Positions 1-8,209 of a DNA stretch of 53,176 nt are shown in pieces. Source of the DNA: Oscillospiraceae bacterium (lineage in GTDB: Bacteria; Bacillota; Clostridia; Oscillospirales; JAAYXM01). The notes below the pieces were generated by a model. That model saw only the letters and a program-made list of their open reading frames with translations. It ran no database searches and was not told where the DNA came from. The DNA lies in the NCBI GenBank assembly GCA_017439555.1, contig JAFSIZ010000149.1, positions 1 to 53,176 of the forward strand, written 5' to 3'. How positions within the stretch are numbered: position 1 is the stretch's first letter; each line of letters opens with the position of its first letter. The position numbers and the translations under genes were made by a program.

Positions 1-65
1 CCACGCGCCCTTTCGGACAAACGGTTTTCAAGACCGCCTCGTTATGACCACTTCGATATCCCTCC
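1..65 (-). tRNA. tRNA-Ser(UGA), 3' end cut off by window edge
   Basis: Read on the minus strand, the gene begins GGAGGGATATCGAAGTGG, followed by a D-arm and an anticodon arm with loop CTTGAAA (anticodon TGA) between GCGGT and ACCGT stems, then the start of the long variable arm typical of class II tRNAs (GTCCGAAAGGGC). The T-arm and acceptor 3' strand lie outside the window. The GAAGTGG D-arm entry and long variable arm are hallmarks of bacterial tRNA-Ser. The likely promoter is at 287-315, so its transcript would carry a leader of about 215 nt containing a tRNA-Ser relic. Confidence 0.93.
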
Positions 66-105
66 GTGTGTTTATTAAGTTGTAGCTTTCGGGCGATATG
101 ATGAT

Positions 106-257
106 GTGGGATTCAGGCTTTCGCCTCGTTATGTCCTGTTGCGGTGCCCGAAATTTATCTGCGCATACGCTTGAAAATTTCGACCGCGGCCACTCGCTCA
201 GCTCGCTTCATCTGCCACCGGCAGCGCTCGCATCGCTCCCCACTTCGATATCCCTCC
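106..257 (-). pseudogene. Scrambled tRNA-Ser relic upstream of the intact tRNA-Ser
   Basis: Three blocks identical to the intact tRNA-Ser occur in the same order on the minus strand: the 18-nt 5' end GGAGGGATATCGAAGTGG (257-240), CATAACGAGGCG (133-122) and the T-arm piece GAATCCCAC (114-106). The first two are separated by about 106 extra bases. The second and third are separated by 7 bases instead of the usual 36 or so, so the anticodon arm is missing. The relic cannot fold into a normal tRNA. A decayed tandem duplicate with an insertion and a deletion is the simplest reading; a tRNA-like leader element is the alternative. T-arm identity can only be compared with general tRNA-Ser sequence, because the intact copy is truncated there. 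Confidence 0.6.
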
Positions 258-286
258 GGATAAGCGGTATTTTTGGTCTGCATTAG

Positions 287-315
287 ATTGTAACAAAACT
301 TTGCCATAATGTCAA
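287..315 (-). promoter_or_regulatory. Sigma-A promoter for the tRNA-Ser region
   Basis: On the minus strand, TTGACA (315-310), a 17-bp spacer and TACAAT (292-287). It points into the tRNA-Ser relic, whose first base is about 30 nt downstream, and then into the intact tRNA-Ser. No comparable promoter was found between relic and intact gene. Confidence 0.75.
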
Positions 316-338
316 GAGTTTTTTGCTCTTTTGTTTTG

Positions 339-367
339 TGGAAATATTTATTTGAGTGTGTTATACT
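339..367 (+). promoter_or_regulatory. Probable promoter of nat
   Basis: TATACT at 362-367 with a weak TGGAAA at 339-344, 17-bp spacing. It lies about 37 nt before the nat start codon. The whole gap 66-403 otherwise holds only the tRNA-Ser relic and the minus-strand tRNA promoter. Confidence 0.5.
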
Positions 368-403
368 TCTTATATAACAAAATTTTCAAAGGTGAAGCTT
401 ATT

Positions 404-1186
404 ATGTATACCTGTCTGTCCGAGCCGCAGGTTGCGGCATATCTTGAACGCATCGGCTATTGCGGCGAGGTCTCTCCGTCGCTTTCCGTGCTCAAGAAGC
501 TTGTTTATTGCCACAGCACATCCGTGCCGTTTGAAAACCTCGATGTATACTACTGCAGAAAAGAGCCGGAGCTTACCTGCGCCGCTCTTTATGAAAAGAT
601 CGTTGTGCGCCGCCGCGGCGGATATTGCTTTGAGCTGAACGGGCTTTTTCTGAAGCTGCTTTCCGCGCTGGGCTTTTGCGCCGCTCCGCACATTGCGCGG
701 ATCAAAAAGGGCGATTTTCTGCCGCCTCCGTCACACGAGATCCTGATAGCCGAGCTCTGCGGCGAGCGGTATTTTGTCGATGTCGGCTTTGGCGGCCCTG
801 CGCCTTCGGCTCCGCTGAAGCTTATATATGATTGCGAAATCGAATGCACATCAGGCAGGACATATCGCTTCGAAAAGCGCGGCGCACTGGTTGCCCTGCA
901 GCTTAAAAAGGGCGGCATCTTTTCCGATATGATGCTCTTCTCCGAGGCGCCGTGTGATGAGATTGATTTTCTGCCGCTGAATGCGTTTTGTGCATACTCG
1001 CCGAAGGAGCCGTTTGTTCACAAGCCCATGGCGTGGCTCAGGACGGAGAAGGGGAAGGTTTCAATTGACGACAACTTGCTTCGCATCGAGTGCGAAGGGA
1101 AAACCGCGGAAACTCCTCTTGACTCATCCGACAAAATGACAGATGCTCTCGAAAAGCATTTCGGGATAACATTCGCTATAAAATAG
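404..1186 (+). CDS. nat: Arylamine N-acetyltransferase
   Basis: A 260-residue cytosolic enzyme of the NAT family, which transfers acetyl (or other acyl) groups from CoA to arylamines or related amines. The Cys-His-Asp catalytic triad is visible: Cys75 in the motif RRRGGYCFELNG, His111 in SHEIL, Asp126 in VDVGFGG. Length matches the usual 255-290 residues. The ATG at 404 is chosen over an earlier in-frame codon because AAAGGTGA lies 7-10 bases upstream and the family N-terminus starts near the conserved YLERIG helix. It stands alone, closed by a bidirectional terminator shared with convergent nfnB. The physiological acceptor in anaerobes is unknown; it may detoxify aromatic amines. Confidence 0.93.
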   Translation: MYTCLSEPQVAAYLERIGYCGEVSPSLSVLKKLVYCHSTSVPFENLDVYYCRKEPELTCAALYEKIVVRRRGGYCFELNGLFLKLLSALGFCAAPHIARIKKGDFLPPPSHEILIAELCGERYFVDVGFGGPAPSAPLKLIYDCEIECTSGRTYRFEKRGALVALQLKKGGIFSDMMLFSEAPCDEIDFLPLNAFCAYSPKEPFVHKPMAWLRTEKGKVSIDDNLLRIECEGKTAETPLDSSDKMTDALEKHFGITFAIK

Positions 1187-1226
1187 AAAAACAACTGTCG
1201 GCATTGATTGCTGACAGTTGTTTTTG
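1187..1226. terminator. Bidirectional terminator between nat and nfnB
   Basis: Perfect 9-bp stem ACAACTGTC (1191-1199) with GACAGTTGT (1213-1221), followed by TTTTT on the plus strand and preceded by AAAAA, giving a U-run for the minus strand too. It serves nat (+) and nfnB (-), which converge here. Confidence 0.85.
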
Positions 1227-1245
1227 TTATATATTATACGATATG

Positions 1246-2628
1246 TTATTGATTTTTGCCCATTATTGCGCGGTCAATCTCCTCTGCCGCCGTTTTTCCT
1301 GCACCCATTGCAAGGATAACGGTTGCAGCGCCGGTGACTGCGTCGCCGCCTGCCCAGACCATATCGCGGCTGGTTTTACCGACATCATCCGCGACGATGC
1401 CACCCCAGCTCTGAGTGTCGAGCCCATCGGTTGCGCTTGCGATAAGCGGATTGGGCGATGTGCCGATAGCCATGATGACACAATCACAAGCGATATCAAA
1501 TTCGCTGTTTTCGATAACAACAGGGCGGCGTCTGCCTGATTCGTCAGGGTCGGAAAGACGCATGCGGTCGCAGGTGATATATTCGACCTTGCCGTCGCCG
1601 TGGATTTCTATCGGCGAGGTCAGGAATTCAAATTTAACGCCCTCTTCCATTGCGTGCTCGACTTCTTCCTTACGTGCAGGAAGCTCGTTTTCAGTGCGTC
1701 GGTATACGAGAGTTACCTCCGCGCCCGTTCTTCTTGCAGAGCGTGCCGCATCCATTGCGACGTTTCCGCCGCCGACGACTACTGCGTGTTTAGCATGGAA
1801 AATCGGCGTTTTTGAATCGTCTCTGTAGGCGCCCATAAGATTTATGCGCGTGAGGAATTCGTTTGCGGAATATACGTTGTTGAGGTTTTCACCGGGTATC
1901 TTCATAAACTTCGGAAGACCTGCGCCCGAGCCGATAAACACGGCCTCATAGCCCTCTTCGAAAAGCTCGTCGATCATAATCGTCTTGCCGATGATTATAT
2001 TTGTTCTGATTTCGACGCCGAGTGCGCGCAGCTCGTCTATTTCAGATTTGACGACCTCGCCCGGGAGACGGAACTCCGGAATGCCATAGGAGAGAACGCC
2101 GCCTGCGACGTGGAGCGCTTCAAAGACCGTTACGTCATAGCCCTTTGCGGCGAGGAAGCCTGCGCAGGAGAGACCTGACGGGCCTGCACCGACTATTGCG
2201 ACCTTATGACCGTTGCTCTCCGGACGCGCGGTATGCTCCGTCTTGTTCTTCATATGATAGTCTGCAACAAAGCGCTCAAGCCTTCCTATACCGACAGGCT
2301 CGCCCTTTATGCCGCGGACGCACTTGCTCTCGCACTGGCTCTCCTGCGGACATACTCTTCCGCATACTGCCGGAAGCGAGTTCGTATCCGTAATGATTTT
2401 ATACGCACCCTCAAAATCACCTTCGGCAACACATGCGATAAACTCCGGAATCTTGACCGCAACGGGGCAGCCGGCGACACACGGACGCGTCTTGCAGTTA
2501 AGACAGCGCTTTGCCTCGTCTATTGCCTGCTCTGCGGAATATCCGAGCGCAACCTCGTCAAAGTTCTTACAGCGGATATGCGGATCCTGCTGTGGCATTT
2601 CGTTCTTTTTCGGTGACATATTAGCCAT
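1246..2628 (-). CDS. nfnB: NfnB/GltA-type NAD(P)-binding oxidoreductase, large subunit of electron-bifurcating transhydrogenase
   Basis: A 460-residue iron-sulfur flavoprotein. Eight N-terminal cysteines (42, 45, 50, 54 and 89, 93, 99, 103) fit the two [4Fe-4S] clusters of the GltD/NfnB family; GAGPSG at 147-152 is the FAD Rossmann motif and GGGNVA at 286-291 the NADPH site. With NfnA it should reversibly couple NADP+ reduction to NADH and reduced ferredoxin. Glutamate synthase small subunits look alike, but the 4-nt gap to the nfnA gene upstream decides for Nfn. The ATG at 2628 is preferred to longer upstream starts because AAGGAGG precedes it, inside the end of nfnA; upstream extensions would overlap nfnA. 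Confidence 0.92.
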   Translation of the reverse strand: MANMSPKKNEMPQQDPHIRCKNFDEVALGYSAEQAIDEAKRCLNCKTRPCVAGCPVAVKIPEFIACVAEGDFEGAYKIITDTNSLPAVCGRVCPQESQCESKCVRGIKGEPVGIGRLERFVADYHMKNKTEHTARPESNGHKVAIVGAGPSGLSCAGFLAAKGYDVTVFEALHVAGGVLSYGIPEFRLPGEVVKSEIDELRALGVEIRTNIIIGKTIMIDELFEEGYEAVFIGSGAGLPKFMKIPGENLNNVYSANEFLTRINLMGAYRDDSKTPIFHAKHAVVVGGGNVAMDAARSARRTGAEVTLVYRRTENELPARKEEVEHAMEEGVKFEFLTSPIEIHGDGKVEYITCDRMRLSDPDESGRRRPVVIENSEFDIACDCVIMAIGTSPNPLIASATDGLDTQSWGGIVADDVGKTSRDMVWAGGDAVTGAATVILAMGAGKTAAEEIDRAIMGKNQ

Positions 2629-2632
2629 GGCG

Positions 2633-3475
2633 TTATTCAACCTCCTTCTTGAAGAGGTTGCACGCCTCTTCTCTTGCGTGGGCTTCAAAATCACGATACA
2701 TTGCCGAGCGGCGTATTGCCTCATCGAAATCGACGAGGTGACCGTCAAACTCAGGACCATCAACGCAGGCAAACTTCGTCTCACCGCCGACGGTAAGGCG
2801 GCAACCACCGCACATTCCCGTACCGTCAATCATAATCGGGTTCATGCTTACAACCGTTTTGATGTTGTACTTTTTCGTAAGAAGCGATACGAACTTCATC
2901 ATCGGAAGCGGACCTATCGCAATTACCTCGTCATACTTTCTGCCCGCGAGGATGAGGTTTTCAAGCACCTCCGTGACAAGACCGCGCTCACCATAGGTGC
3001 CATCGTCCGTCATAACGTGAAGCTCCGAGCTTGCCGCGCGGAATTCATCTTCAAGAATAACAAGGTCACGTGTGCGGAAGCCGACTATCGCATCAACGTA
3101 TGCGCCGCTTTCGTGGAGCTTCTTTGCAACGGGATATGCAATCGCGCTTCCCACACCGCCGCCGACAACGGCAACGGACTTAAGCCCCTCAGTCTCCGTC
3201 TTTCTTCCGAGAGGACCTGCAAAGTCTGCAAGGCAATCTCCCTCTTCCATATGGCGAAGAATCTCCGTCGTGCCTCCGACGACCTGGAAGATGATGGTGA
3301 CGCTGCCCTTTTCTCTGTCATAGTCTGCAACGGTGAGCGGTATTCTCTCACCGTCTTCTGTTGCGCGGAGGATAATGAACTGCCCTGCATCTGCGCGTCG
3401 CGCAACCTCGGGGGCAGAGACCTCCATTCTCACAACAGTCGGGTTCAGAAATTCTTTTTTAAGTATTTTATACAT
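2633..3475 (-). CDS. nfnA: NfnA-type FAD/NAD-binding subunit (ferredoxin-NADP+ oxidoreductase-like)
   Basis: A 280-residue protein of the PyrK/ferredoxin reductase fold: FAD-binding barrel with RIPLTVAD (44-51), NAD-binding GGGVGS (105-110), and a C-terminal [2Fe-2S] site with Cys222, Cys225 and Cys237. The fourth position carries Asp217 in IDGTGMCGGC, matching the Asp-ligated cluster known from NfnA rather than the four-Cys site of dihydroorotate dehydrogenase PyrK. It is first in a two-gene operon with nfnB and lies downstream of a clear promoter (3515-3543). Its start has GAGGGTG upstream. Older databases label it sulfide dehydrogenase subunit beta. Confidence 0.9.
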   Translation of the reverse strand: MYKILKKEFLNPTVVRMEVSAPEVARRADAGQFIILRATEDGERIPLTVADYDREKGSVTIIFQVVGGTTEILRHMEEGDCLADFAGPLGRKTETEGLKSVAVVGGGVGSAIAYPVAKKLHESGAYVDAIVGFRTRDLVILEDEFRAASSELHVMTDDGTYGERGLVTEVLENLILAGRKYDEVIAIGPLPMMKFVSLLTKKYNIKTVVSMNPIMIDGTGMCGGCRLTVGGETKFACVDGPEFDGHLVDFDEAIRRSAMYRDFEAHAREEACNLFKKEVE

Positions 3476-3514
3476 TACAATACACCCTCAATGCTTGTGA
3501 ATTATTTAACTAAT

Positions 3515-3543
3515 ATGGTAACACTTATTTTGCATATAGTCAA
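3515..3543 (-). promoter_or_regulatory. Sigma-A promoter of nfnAB
   Basis: On the minus strand, TTGACT (3543-3538), 17-bp spacer, TACCAT (3520-3515). The resulting leader to the nfnA start is about 35 nt. Confidence 0.7.
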
Positions 3544-3580
3544 TATCAAAATTCAAATTGTAATTTTTTTGTTATATGTA

Positions 3581-3609
3581 TTTACGAAATTTAAAAATAA
3601 TGTTATAAT
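3581..3609 (+). promoter_or_regulatory. Promoter of the dnaD-dnaI-dacF cluster
   Basis: TTTACG (3581-3586), 17-bp spacer, consensus TATAAT (3604-3609). It is divergent from the nfnAB promoter about 40 bp away in the same AT-rich gap. Confidence 0.68.
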
Positions 3610-3666
3610 TTATTCTGTATGATTTTAGAATCTTTATTATGAATTGAGAAAGGATGAACTGATGAT

Positions 3667-4602
3667 ATGGCTGTGCTCAAGGTAAAGACTGCTGCCTCGC
3701 GCGATATTCTTATACCCTCACATTCGGCAAATCTTCTTCTCGATTGCCAAAGCGCAGAAGCTGCGCTATTATACATATATATATTATCACACGGCGGAGA
3801 GCTCGATATCTCTGCTGCATCAAAGAGGCTGAAGCTTAAGGAAGAGGCGATAAACGATGCTCTCAAGGTGCTCGAGGCAAAGGGAATCGTCGGAAAGACA
3901 GAAGCGCCGAAGCCTGCTCAGCGCAGCGATGCAGTGCCCGATTACACACAGAAGGACATTGCGGAGCGCATGGGCTCTGACGGGCAGTTCAAACAGCTCG
4001 TTGCCTTTTGCGAGAATGCACTTGGGAAATATCTCTCAAGCTATGACATTCAGGTGCTGCTCAGCATATACGATTGGCTCGGGCTTCCGTTTGAGGTTGC
4101 GTGCCTGCTCATCACAAGCTGTGTTGATGAGGCGCACAAAAAGCTCGGCCCCGGGCGTGTGCCGACGTTGCGCACGATAGAAAAGCGCGCAAAGGAATGG
4201 GTTGCAGGCGGAATCCTCACGCTCGGCCGCGCAGAGGAATATCTGCGTGAGATGGAAAAGCTCGGCGAGGAAAAGGGAAGGATTGCGGCAATATTGCGCA
4301 TAACGGGAAGAGCCCTTTCGCCGACGGAGGAAAAATATATAGCGGCGTGGGTCGCGTCGGGCATCTCCCACGAGCTCATTGAGATAGCCTATGACAAAAC
4401 GGTTGTCAACACAGGCTCGCTCAAATGGAACTATATGAACAAAATTCTTGCCGCCTGGCACGAGCTCGGCTACAGAACGGCAGAGGATCTTGTGCGCGAG
4501 GAGAGAAAAGAGCCGCAGGCTACAGCCACAATAGATGAGGGCGCGGCGGCAAAGCTTCGCGAGCTTAACAGGAAAAAGAGAGAGAAACGCGAGGAGCAGT
4601 GA
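3667..4602 (+). CDS. dnaD: DnaD-domain replication initiation protein
   Basis: A 311-residue protein with an N-terminal winged-helix region (about 1-85) and two tandem DnaB/DnaD C-terminal (DDBH2) helical domains, at about 100-170 and 190-275; the second contains the characteristic WNYMNKILAAW motif seen in phage and chromosomal DnaD proteins. The lysine/arginine-rich tail (290-311) may bind DNA. In Firmicutes such proteins bring the helicase loader and helicase to the origin or to stalled forks. The overlap with the next gene, a DnaI/DnaC-type loader, supports this. Which of DnaD or DnaB it replaces cannot be decided here. Confidence 0.87.
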   Translation: MAVLKVKTAASRDILIPSHSANLLLDCQSAEAALLYIYILSHGGELDISAASKRLKLKEEAINDALKVLEAKGIVGKTEAPKPAQRSDAVPDYTQKDIAERMGSDGQFKQLVAFCENALGKYLSSYDIQVLLSIYDWLGLPFEVACLLITSCVDEAHKKLGPGRVPTLRTIEKRAKEWVAGGILTLGRAEEYLREMEKLGEEKGRIAAILRITGRALSPTEEKYIAAWVASGISHELIEIAYDKTVVNTGSLKWNYMNKILAAWHELGYRTAEDLVREERKEPQATATIDEGAAAKLRELNRKKREKREEQ

Positions 4603-4604
4603 AT

Positions 4605-5564
4605 ATGAACTACGACAGGGATATTTTAGAGCGGGTCCTCCGCGAGCTTGAGAGCGAAAAGATCAGATGTGAGGCGGAATGCGAGGAGAAACGCCGCAGG
4701 ATATACCGTGAGCTGCCGCGCGTCGGAGAGATAGATGCGGCGTTGCGCACAACTGCGCTTGACATTATCCGCGCTTCCTTCGGCAAGGGCGAGGACACGG
4801 CGTCGCTGCTCCGCAAAACGCGCGAGAAAAACCTTGCACTCCAGCGTGAGCGCGAAGAGCTGCTTTGCGGTGCAGGCTATTGCACAGCGGCGCTCGAGCC
4901 GGAATATTCGTGTGATATATGCAACGATGAGGGCTATGCAGGAGGAGAGCTTTGCGTTTGTGTTGCAAAGCGTTACCGCCGCGCTGTTGCAAAGGAGATA
5001 AATGCAAGCCTCAGGCTTTGCGGTGCAGATTTTTCGAGATTTGATATAAATGTCTATCCCGAAACCGGCGGCAGCCTTTCGCCGCGCGCGCAGATGCGCG
5101 AGATATTTGAGTTCTGCCGCAGCTATGCCGATAGCTTTGACGATGCAGCAGAGGATCTGTTTATGAGCGGCGGCTCAGGGCTCGGGAAGAGCTTTCTTGC
5201 CTCCTGCATCGCGCAGAAGGTTGCAGACAGCGGCTTTTCCGTGGTATTTGACACGGCGTTTTCCGTGCTTGGCATATATGAAGATGTAAAATTCGGAAGA
5301 TCTGCCGCAGACACGTCTGTTTTTGAAACGTGTGACCTTCTCGTGCTCGATGACCTCGGCTGCGAGATGACGACACCGTTTTCCGTCGCGGCGCTCTATA
5401 ACCTTATAAATCTTCGCCGCGCAGGAGGAAGAAAGACGGTTGTCATTTCATCGCTTTCCGACAGTGATATTAAAAAGCGATATGGCGCTCAGCTTTTCTC
5501 ACGCCTTGCCGGGGATTTCATAAAGCTTGAGTTTATGGGCAATGATATCCGTCTGATGCGCTGA
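4605..5564 (+). CDS. dnaI: DnaI/DnaC-type replicative helicase loader ATPase
   Basis: A 319-residue AAA+ ATPase. A long charged N-terminal helix (1-85) leads to a small cysteine motif (Cys103, 106, 117, 119) that resembles the zinc ribbon of DnaI-type loaders. Walker A is GGSGLGKS at 189-196 and Walker B is LLVLDDLG at 245-252; the family's conserved Ser-rich sensor I (VVISS) follows. It loads the DnaB/DnaC hexameric helicase with help from DnaD. The ATG at 4605 is preferred to a GTG at 4599 overlapping the dnaD stop, because GAGGAG at 4591-4596 is 8 bases from the ATG and only 2 from the GTG. Confidence 0.9.
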   Translation: MNYDRDILERVLRELESEKIRCEAECEEKRRRIYRELPRVGEIDAALRTTALDIIRASFGKGEDTASLLRKTREKNLALQREREELLCGAGYCTAALEPEYSCDICNDEGYAGGELCVCVAKRYRRAVAKEINASLRLCGADFSRFDINVYPETGGSLSPRAQMREIFEFCRSYADSFDDAAEDLFMSGGSGLGKSFLASCIAQKVADSGFSVVFDTAFSVLGIYEDVKFGRSAADTSVFETCDLLVLDDLGCEMTTPFSVAALYNLINLRRAGGRKTVVISSLSDSDIKKRYGAQLFSRLAGDFIKLEFMGNDIRLMR

Positions 5565-5605
5565 AGCAGAGGACAGAAAAAGCTTTCCGATAGGAGAAAA
5601 TCAGG

Positions 5606-6811
5606 ATGACACGATTTATCAGATCGCTGTGTGTGCTGCTTGTGTCCGTTGCACTTGTAGTGTGTGCGGCAGCAGCCGCGCCGTCGCTTGTATCCGAATC
5701 TGCGGTGCTTATAGATGCGGATACGGGGCAGGTGCTGTATGACAAGGATATGCACAGGCAGATGTACCCTGCGAGCATTACAAAGATTCTCACAGTCATA
5801 ACAGGGCTCGAAAAGCTCCCGTTGACAGAGAAGATGACAATGTCACACTATGCCGTGTTCTCACTCCCTGTTGGCTCGAGCCACATTGCGCTTGACGAGG
5901 GCGAGGAGATAACCATGGAGCACGCAGTATATGCCGCACTTCTTATGTCGGCAAACGATGCGTGCAACGGAATAGCAGAGAAGGCGGCAGGCTCGATTGA
6001 TGCCTTCGCCGTTATGATGAATGAGACGGCAAAGCGCGCAGGTGCGCTCAATTCAAACTTCGTCAATGCCCATGGGCTTAGCGACGAGAACCATTATACA
6101 ACGGCATATGATATGGCGATGATATGCAAATATGCTCTGCAGAACGAAACCTTCAGGAAGGTTTTCGGCACGTATAAATATATTATGCCTCCGAATAATA
6201 AACAGGAGGAGTCGCGCACGTTTATAAACCAGCATTATATGATAAGCGACCCTCAGCTTAAATATGACGGAATCATTGGCGGCAAGGCCGGCTGGACGAA
6301 GGTTTCAAAATGCACGCTTGTGACGGCGGCGAAAAGAGACGGGCGCACGCTTATTGCGGTTGTTATGAAATGCGTTAAGGACGCAGATAAATATGCAGAC
6401 ACAAAGGCTCTGCTCGATTGGGGCTTTTCCGAGTTTGACACAGTGCAGCTCACAACGGCAGACCTCCCGAATGGCGGCGGCTATACATTCTCGGAGCCTG
6501 TGAATCTTCTTCTGCCGAAGGGCGGTACAAAGGCTGACATAAAGATTACAACGACGATGGACGGCGGTAAGGACTATGCCGTGGTCAAGGGGCGCGACGG
6601 AAAGGAAATCGGCAGATTTCCGTGTGAGGTAGCTATAGACGTTTCAGAAAAAACGCCCGGAGAGATAAAAAAGGAAAGAAGAGTGAGGGTGTTCGTGGCG
6701 ATAGGAGTGTTTATCCTGTCGGTAATCGGAGTTTTTGCCCTGTTTATTCTCTCGGTAATCATCCGCAAAAAAATATATCGCGCGCGCAGAAAGCGCCGCA
6801 GAAGGAGATAA
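5606..6811 (+). CDS. dacF: D-alanyl-D-alanine carboxypeptidase, DacF-like (peptidase S11)
   Basis: A 401-residue penicillin-binding protein that trims the terminal D-Ala from peptidoglycan stem peptides. Signal peptide 1-26; catalytic SITK (Ser57-Lys60); second motif SAN (115-117). The third motif is KAG (227-229) where the family normally has KTG. The C-terminal part forms a beta-sandwich, followed by a hydrophobic helix (about 362-388) and a very basic tail ending in RRKRRRRR, so it is held in the membrane with the catalytic domain outside. AGGAG lies upstream of the ATG. It sits between the helicase loader and a lipoprotein gene (4 nt gap downstream). Confidence 0.9.
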   Translation: MTRFIRSLCVLLVSVALVVCAAAAAPSLVSESAVLIDADTGQVLYDKDMHRQMYPASITKILTVITGLEKLPLTEKMTMSHYAVFSLPVGSSHIALDEGEEITMEHAVYAALLMSANDACNGIAEKAAGSIDAFAVMMNETAKRAGALNSNFVNAHGLSDENHYTTAYDMAMICKYALQNETFRKVFGTYKYIMPPNNKQEESRTFINQHYMISDPQLKYDGIIGGKAGWTKVSKCTLVTAAKRDGRTLIAVVMKCVKDADKYADTKALLDWGFSEFDTVQLTTADLPNGGGYTFSEPVNLLLPKGGTKADIKITTTMDGGKDYAVVKGRDGKEIGRFPCEVAIDVSEKTPGEIKKERRVRVFVAIGVFILSVIGVFALFILSVIIRKKIYRARRKRRRRR

Positions 6812-6815
6812 CACC

Positions 6816-7799
6816 ATGAAAAAGACAACAGCTGCGCTTCTTGCGCTCGTTCTCGCGGTTTCGATGCTGCTCACCTCGTGCGGCGGCGACGGCTTTATCC
6901 TCGCATCAACGCCCGATGCGGCTCTTCAGGCAGAGCTAGATGAAATCCTCGCGAAATATATCGCCTGCTATGAAGAGGGGAATGCCAAGGGCGCAATCGA
7001 GCTTTTTACAAGCGATTTTGAGACTACCGAGGAAAGCATTGCACAGTTTTTTGCTCAGGTAAAGGAAACGACAGAGTCGCCGTTTTCTCTCTATGAAACA
7101 TATTACGTAAAGGGAGTTGCGCAGTCAGAGGAGACTGTGAAGATAAAAAAGAACAAGACGGATGAAAATTATATAGAAATTCTTCCCGGTGGCGAGGATA
7201 TCGTGTGTGCTCTTTTCCTCTCCGAGGGAGAAAAGGTTTCGAAGATGATGTCGGTCATTCTCACAAAAGACGGTGAGGCGTTTAAAATCGCATATATAAA
7301 TCCGGGCGTCTATAAAATCAAGGGCGAGGATGCAAATGTTTATTTTGAAAAGACGAAGGCTCTGCAGTCCGAGGAGAAATTTGTCGCGGCATATATGAGC
7401 TCCTGTATGCTCAATGCGATTATGCAGCCGGGCGGATATCTCAGATATCCCGACAACGACGCGATGGACGAGCTCTGCTATAATATGTTCCTCGATATCT
7501 ATGAAAAAATGCCGCTCCCGTATGCGCTTGAGGGCACGTCAAATTCCTCTGTCGGCGAGATAAACGTTGCGCTTGAGAAGGACTATGGGCTGATTCCTCA
7601 TCTGATTTTCAAGACTGATGTCAAGATCGGGGACAAGAAGCAGCTCGCCGCAGAAGCTCAGCTGGTTATCGAAGCGCTCGAAAAGCTTTCACCGGGAATC
7701 CGCGACAGCTTTGAGTATATCCGTATGGAGGCAACCAACGACGAGCTCGGCCAGAGCGCTGATATAAAGACAGAAAAAATTATACTTCCGCTGAAATAG
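6816..7799 (+). CDS. Lipoprotein of unknown function
   Basis: A 327-residue secreted lipoprotein: signal peptide with lipobox LTSC (Cys22), then GGDG. The start has AAGGAG upstream and lies only 4 nt after dacF, so the two are probably cotranscribed and both act at the cell surface. Residues 35-75 (helical, with YEEGNAKGAIELF) look like the start of an NTF2-like or DUF4878-type fold often found in clostridial lipoproteins, but this is a weak impression. No enzymatic motif is visible. The gene is followed by an AT-rich stretch without a recognisable terminator. Confidence 0.8.
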   Translation: MKKTTAALLALVLAVSMLLTSCGGDGFILASTPDAALQAELDEILAKYIACYEEGNAKGAIELFTSDFETTEESIAQFFAQVKETTESPFSLYETYYVKGVAQSEETVKIKKNKTDENYIEILPGGEDIVCALFLSEGEKVSKMMSVILTKDGEAFKIAYINPGVYKIKGEDANVYFEKTKALQSEEKFVAAYMSSCMLNAIMQPGGYLRYPDNDAMDELCYNMFLDIYEKMPLPYALEGTSNSSVGEINVALEKDYGLIPHLIFKTDVKIGDKKQLAAEAQLVIEALEKLSPGIRDSFEYIRMEATNDELGQSADIKTEKIILPLK

Positions 7800-7874
7800 A
7801 AGATGCGGAAAGTATTGATATAGAGCCGTTTTCGATATTTATTCAAAAAAATTGAAAAAATTTCAAAAAAGGGC

Positions 7875-7903
7875 TTGCAATAATAAAAAAAGTGTTATAT
7901 AAT
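7875..7903 (+). promoter_or_regulatory. Strong promoter of the 49-residue peptide gene
   Basis: TTGCAA (7875-7880), exactly 17 bp, TATAAT (7898-7903), in a strongly A-rich context resembling an UP element. Confidence 0.8.
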
Positions 7904-7942
7904 AATTTTGCAAATCTAATTGGGAGAGGGGGCTGTAATAGT

Positions 7943-8092
7943 ATGAAGAACTATACAGAACCGAAACTCGAAATCGTCACATTAAAGGCAGAGGACGTTA
8001 TCACTACTTCCAATGGCTTCATGAGCCTCTTTAGAACAAGTGGCATTGAAGACGGTGGTCGTGCAAGCCTCAACGAATTCAAGACGAACTAA
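7943..8092 (+). CDS. Small peptide with EIV..EDVITTS motif, RiPP-leader-like
   Basis: A 49-residue product starting MKNYTEPKLEIV, then EDVITTSNG and a polar tail without cysteines. Many gut Firmicutes encode short proteins with the same opening (Y.P..EIV.....DVITTS), usually unannotated; some are discussed as ribosomal-peptide leaders, but no maturation enzyme, radical SAM protein or exporter is present here. The ATG at 7943 follows GAGAGGGGG; a longer reading frame from 7892 would begin inside the promoter and is rejected. It is a single-gene transcript with its own strong promoter and downstream hairpins, so probably well expressed. Function unknown. Confidence 0.75.
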   Translation: MKNYTEPKLEIVTLKAEDVITTSNGFMSLFRTSGIEDGGRASLNEFKTN

Positions 8093-8165
8093 TTGTTCGT
8101 CGACGTGGCGATGAGCCTGTGATGCAGACAGGCGCATTGTGCATAATTAGAAACAGCAAAAACCG

Positions 8166-8196
8166 TAAAGGGGTAACAGTGCACATTACCCCTTTA
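8166..8196. other. Perfect 11-bp inverted repeat after the small peptide gene
   Basis: TAAAGGGGTAA (8166-8176) pairs fully with TTACCCCTTTA (8186-8196) around a 9-nt loop. It lacks a U-run and so is not a standard terminator. It lies 14 nt before the true terminator and may protect the mRNA 3' end or form a site on DNA. Confidence 0.6.
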
Positions 8197-8209
8197 TAAC
8201 CGTCTATTC

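Noticed and set aside
98..286. A 62-codon plus-strand reading frame over the tRNA-Ser relic
   Set aside because: It has no ribosome site, overlaps tRNA-derived sequence and has biased, non-protein-like composition.
2309..3622. A 437-codon plus-strand frame across nfnA and nfnB
   Set aside because: It is antisense to two well-supported enzymes, Arg/Cys-rich, without domain similarity or ribosome site.
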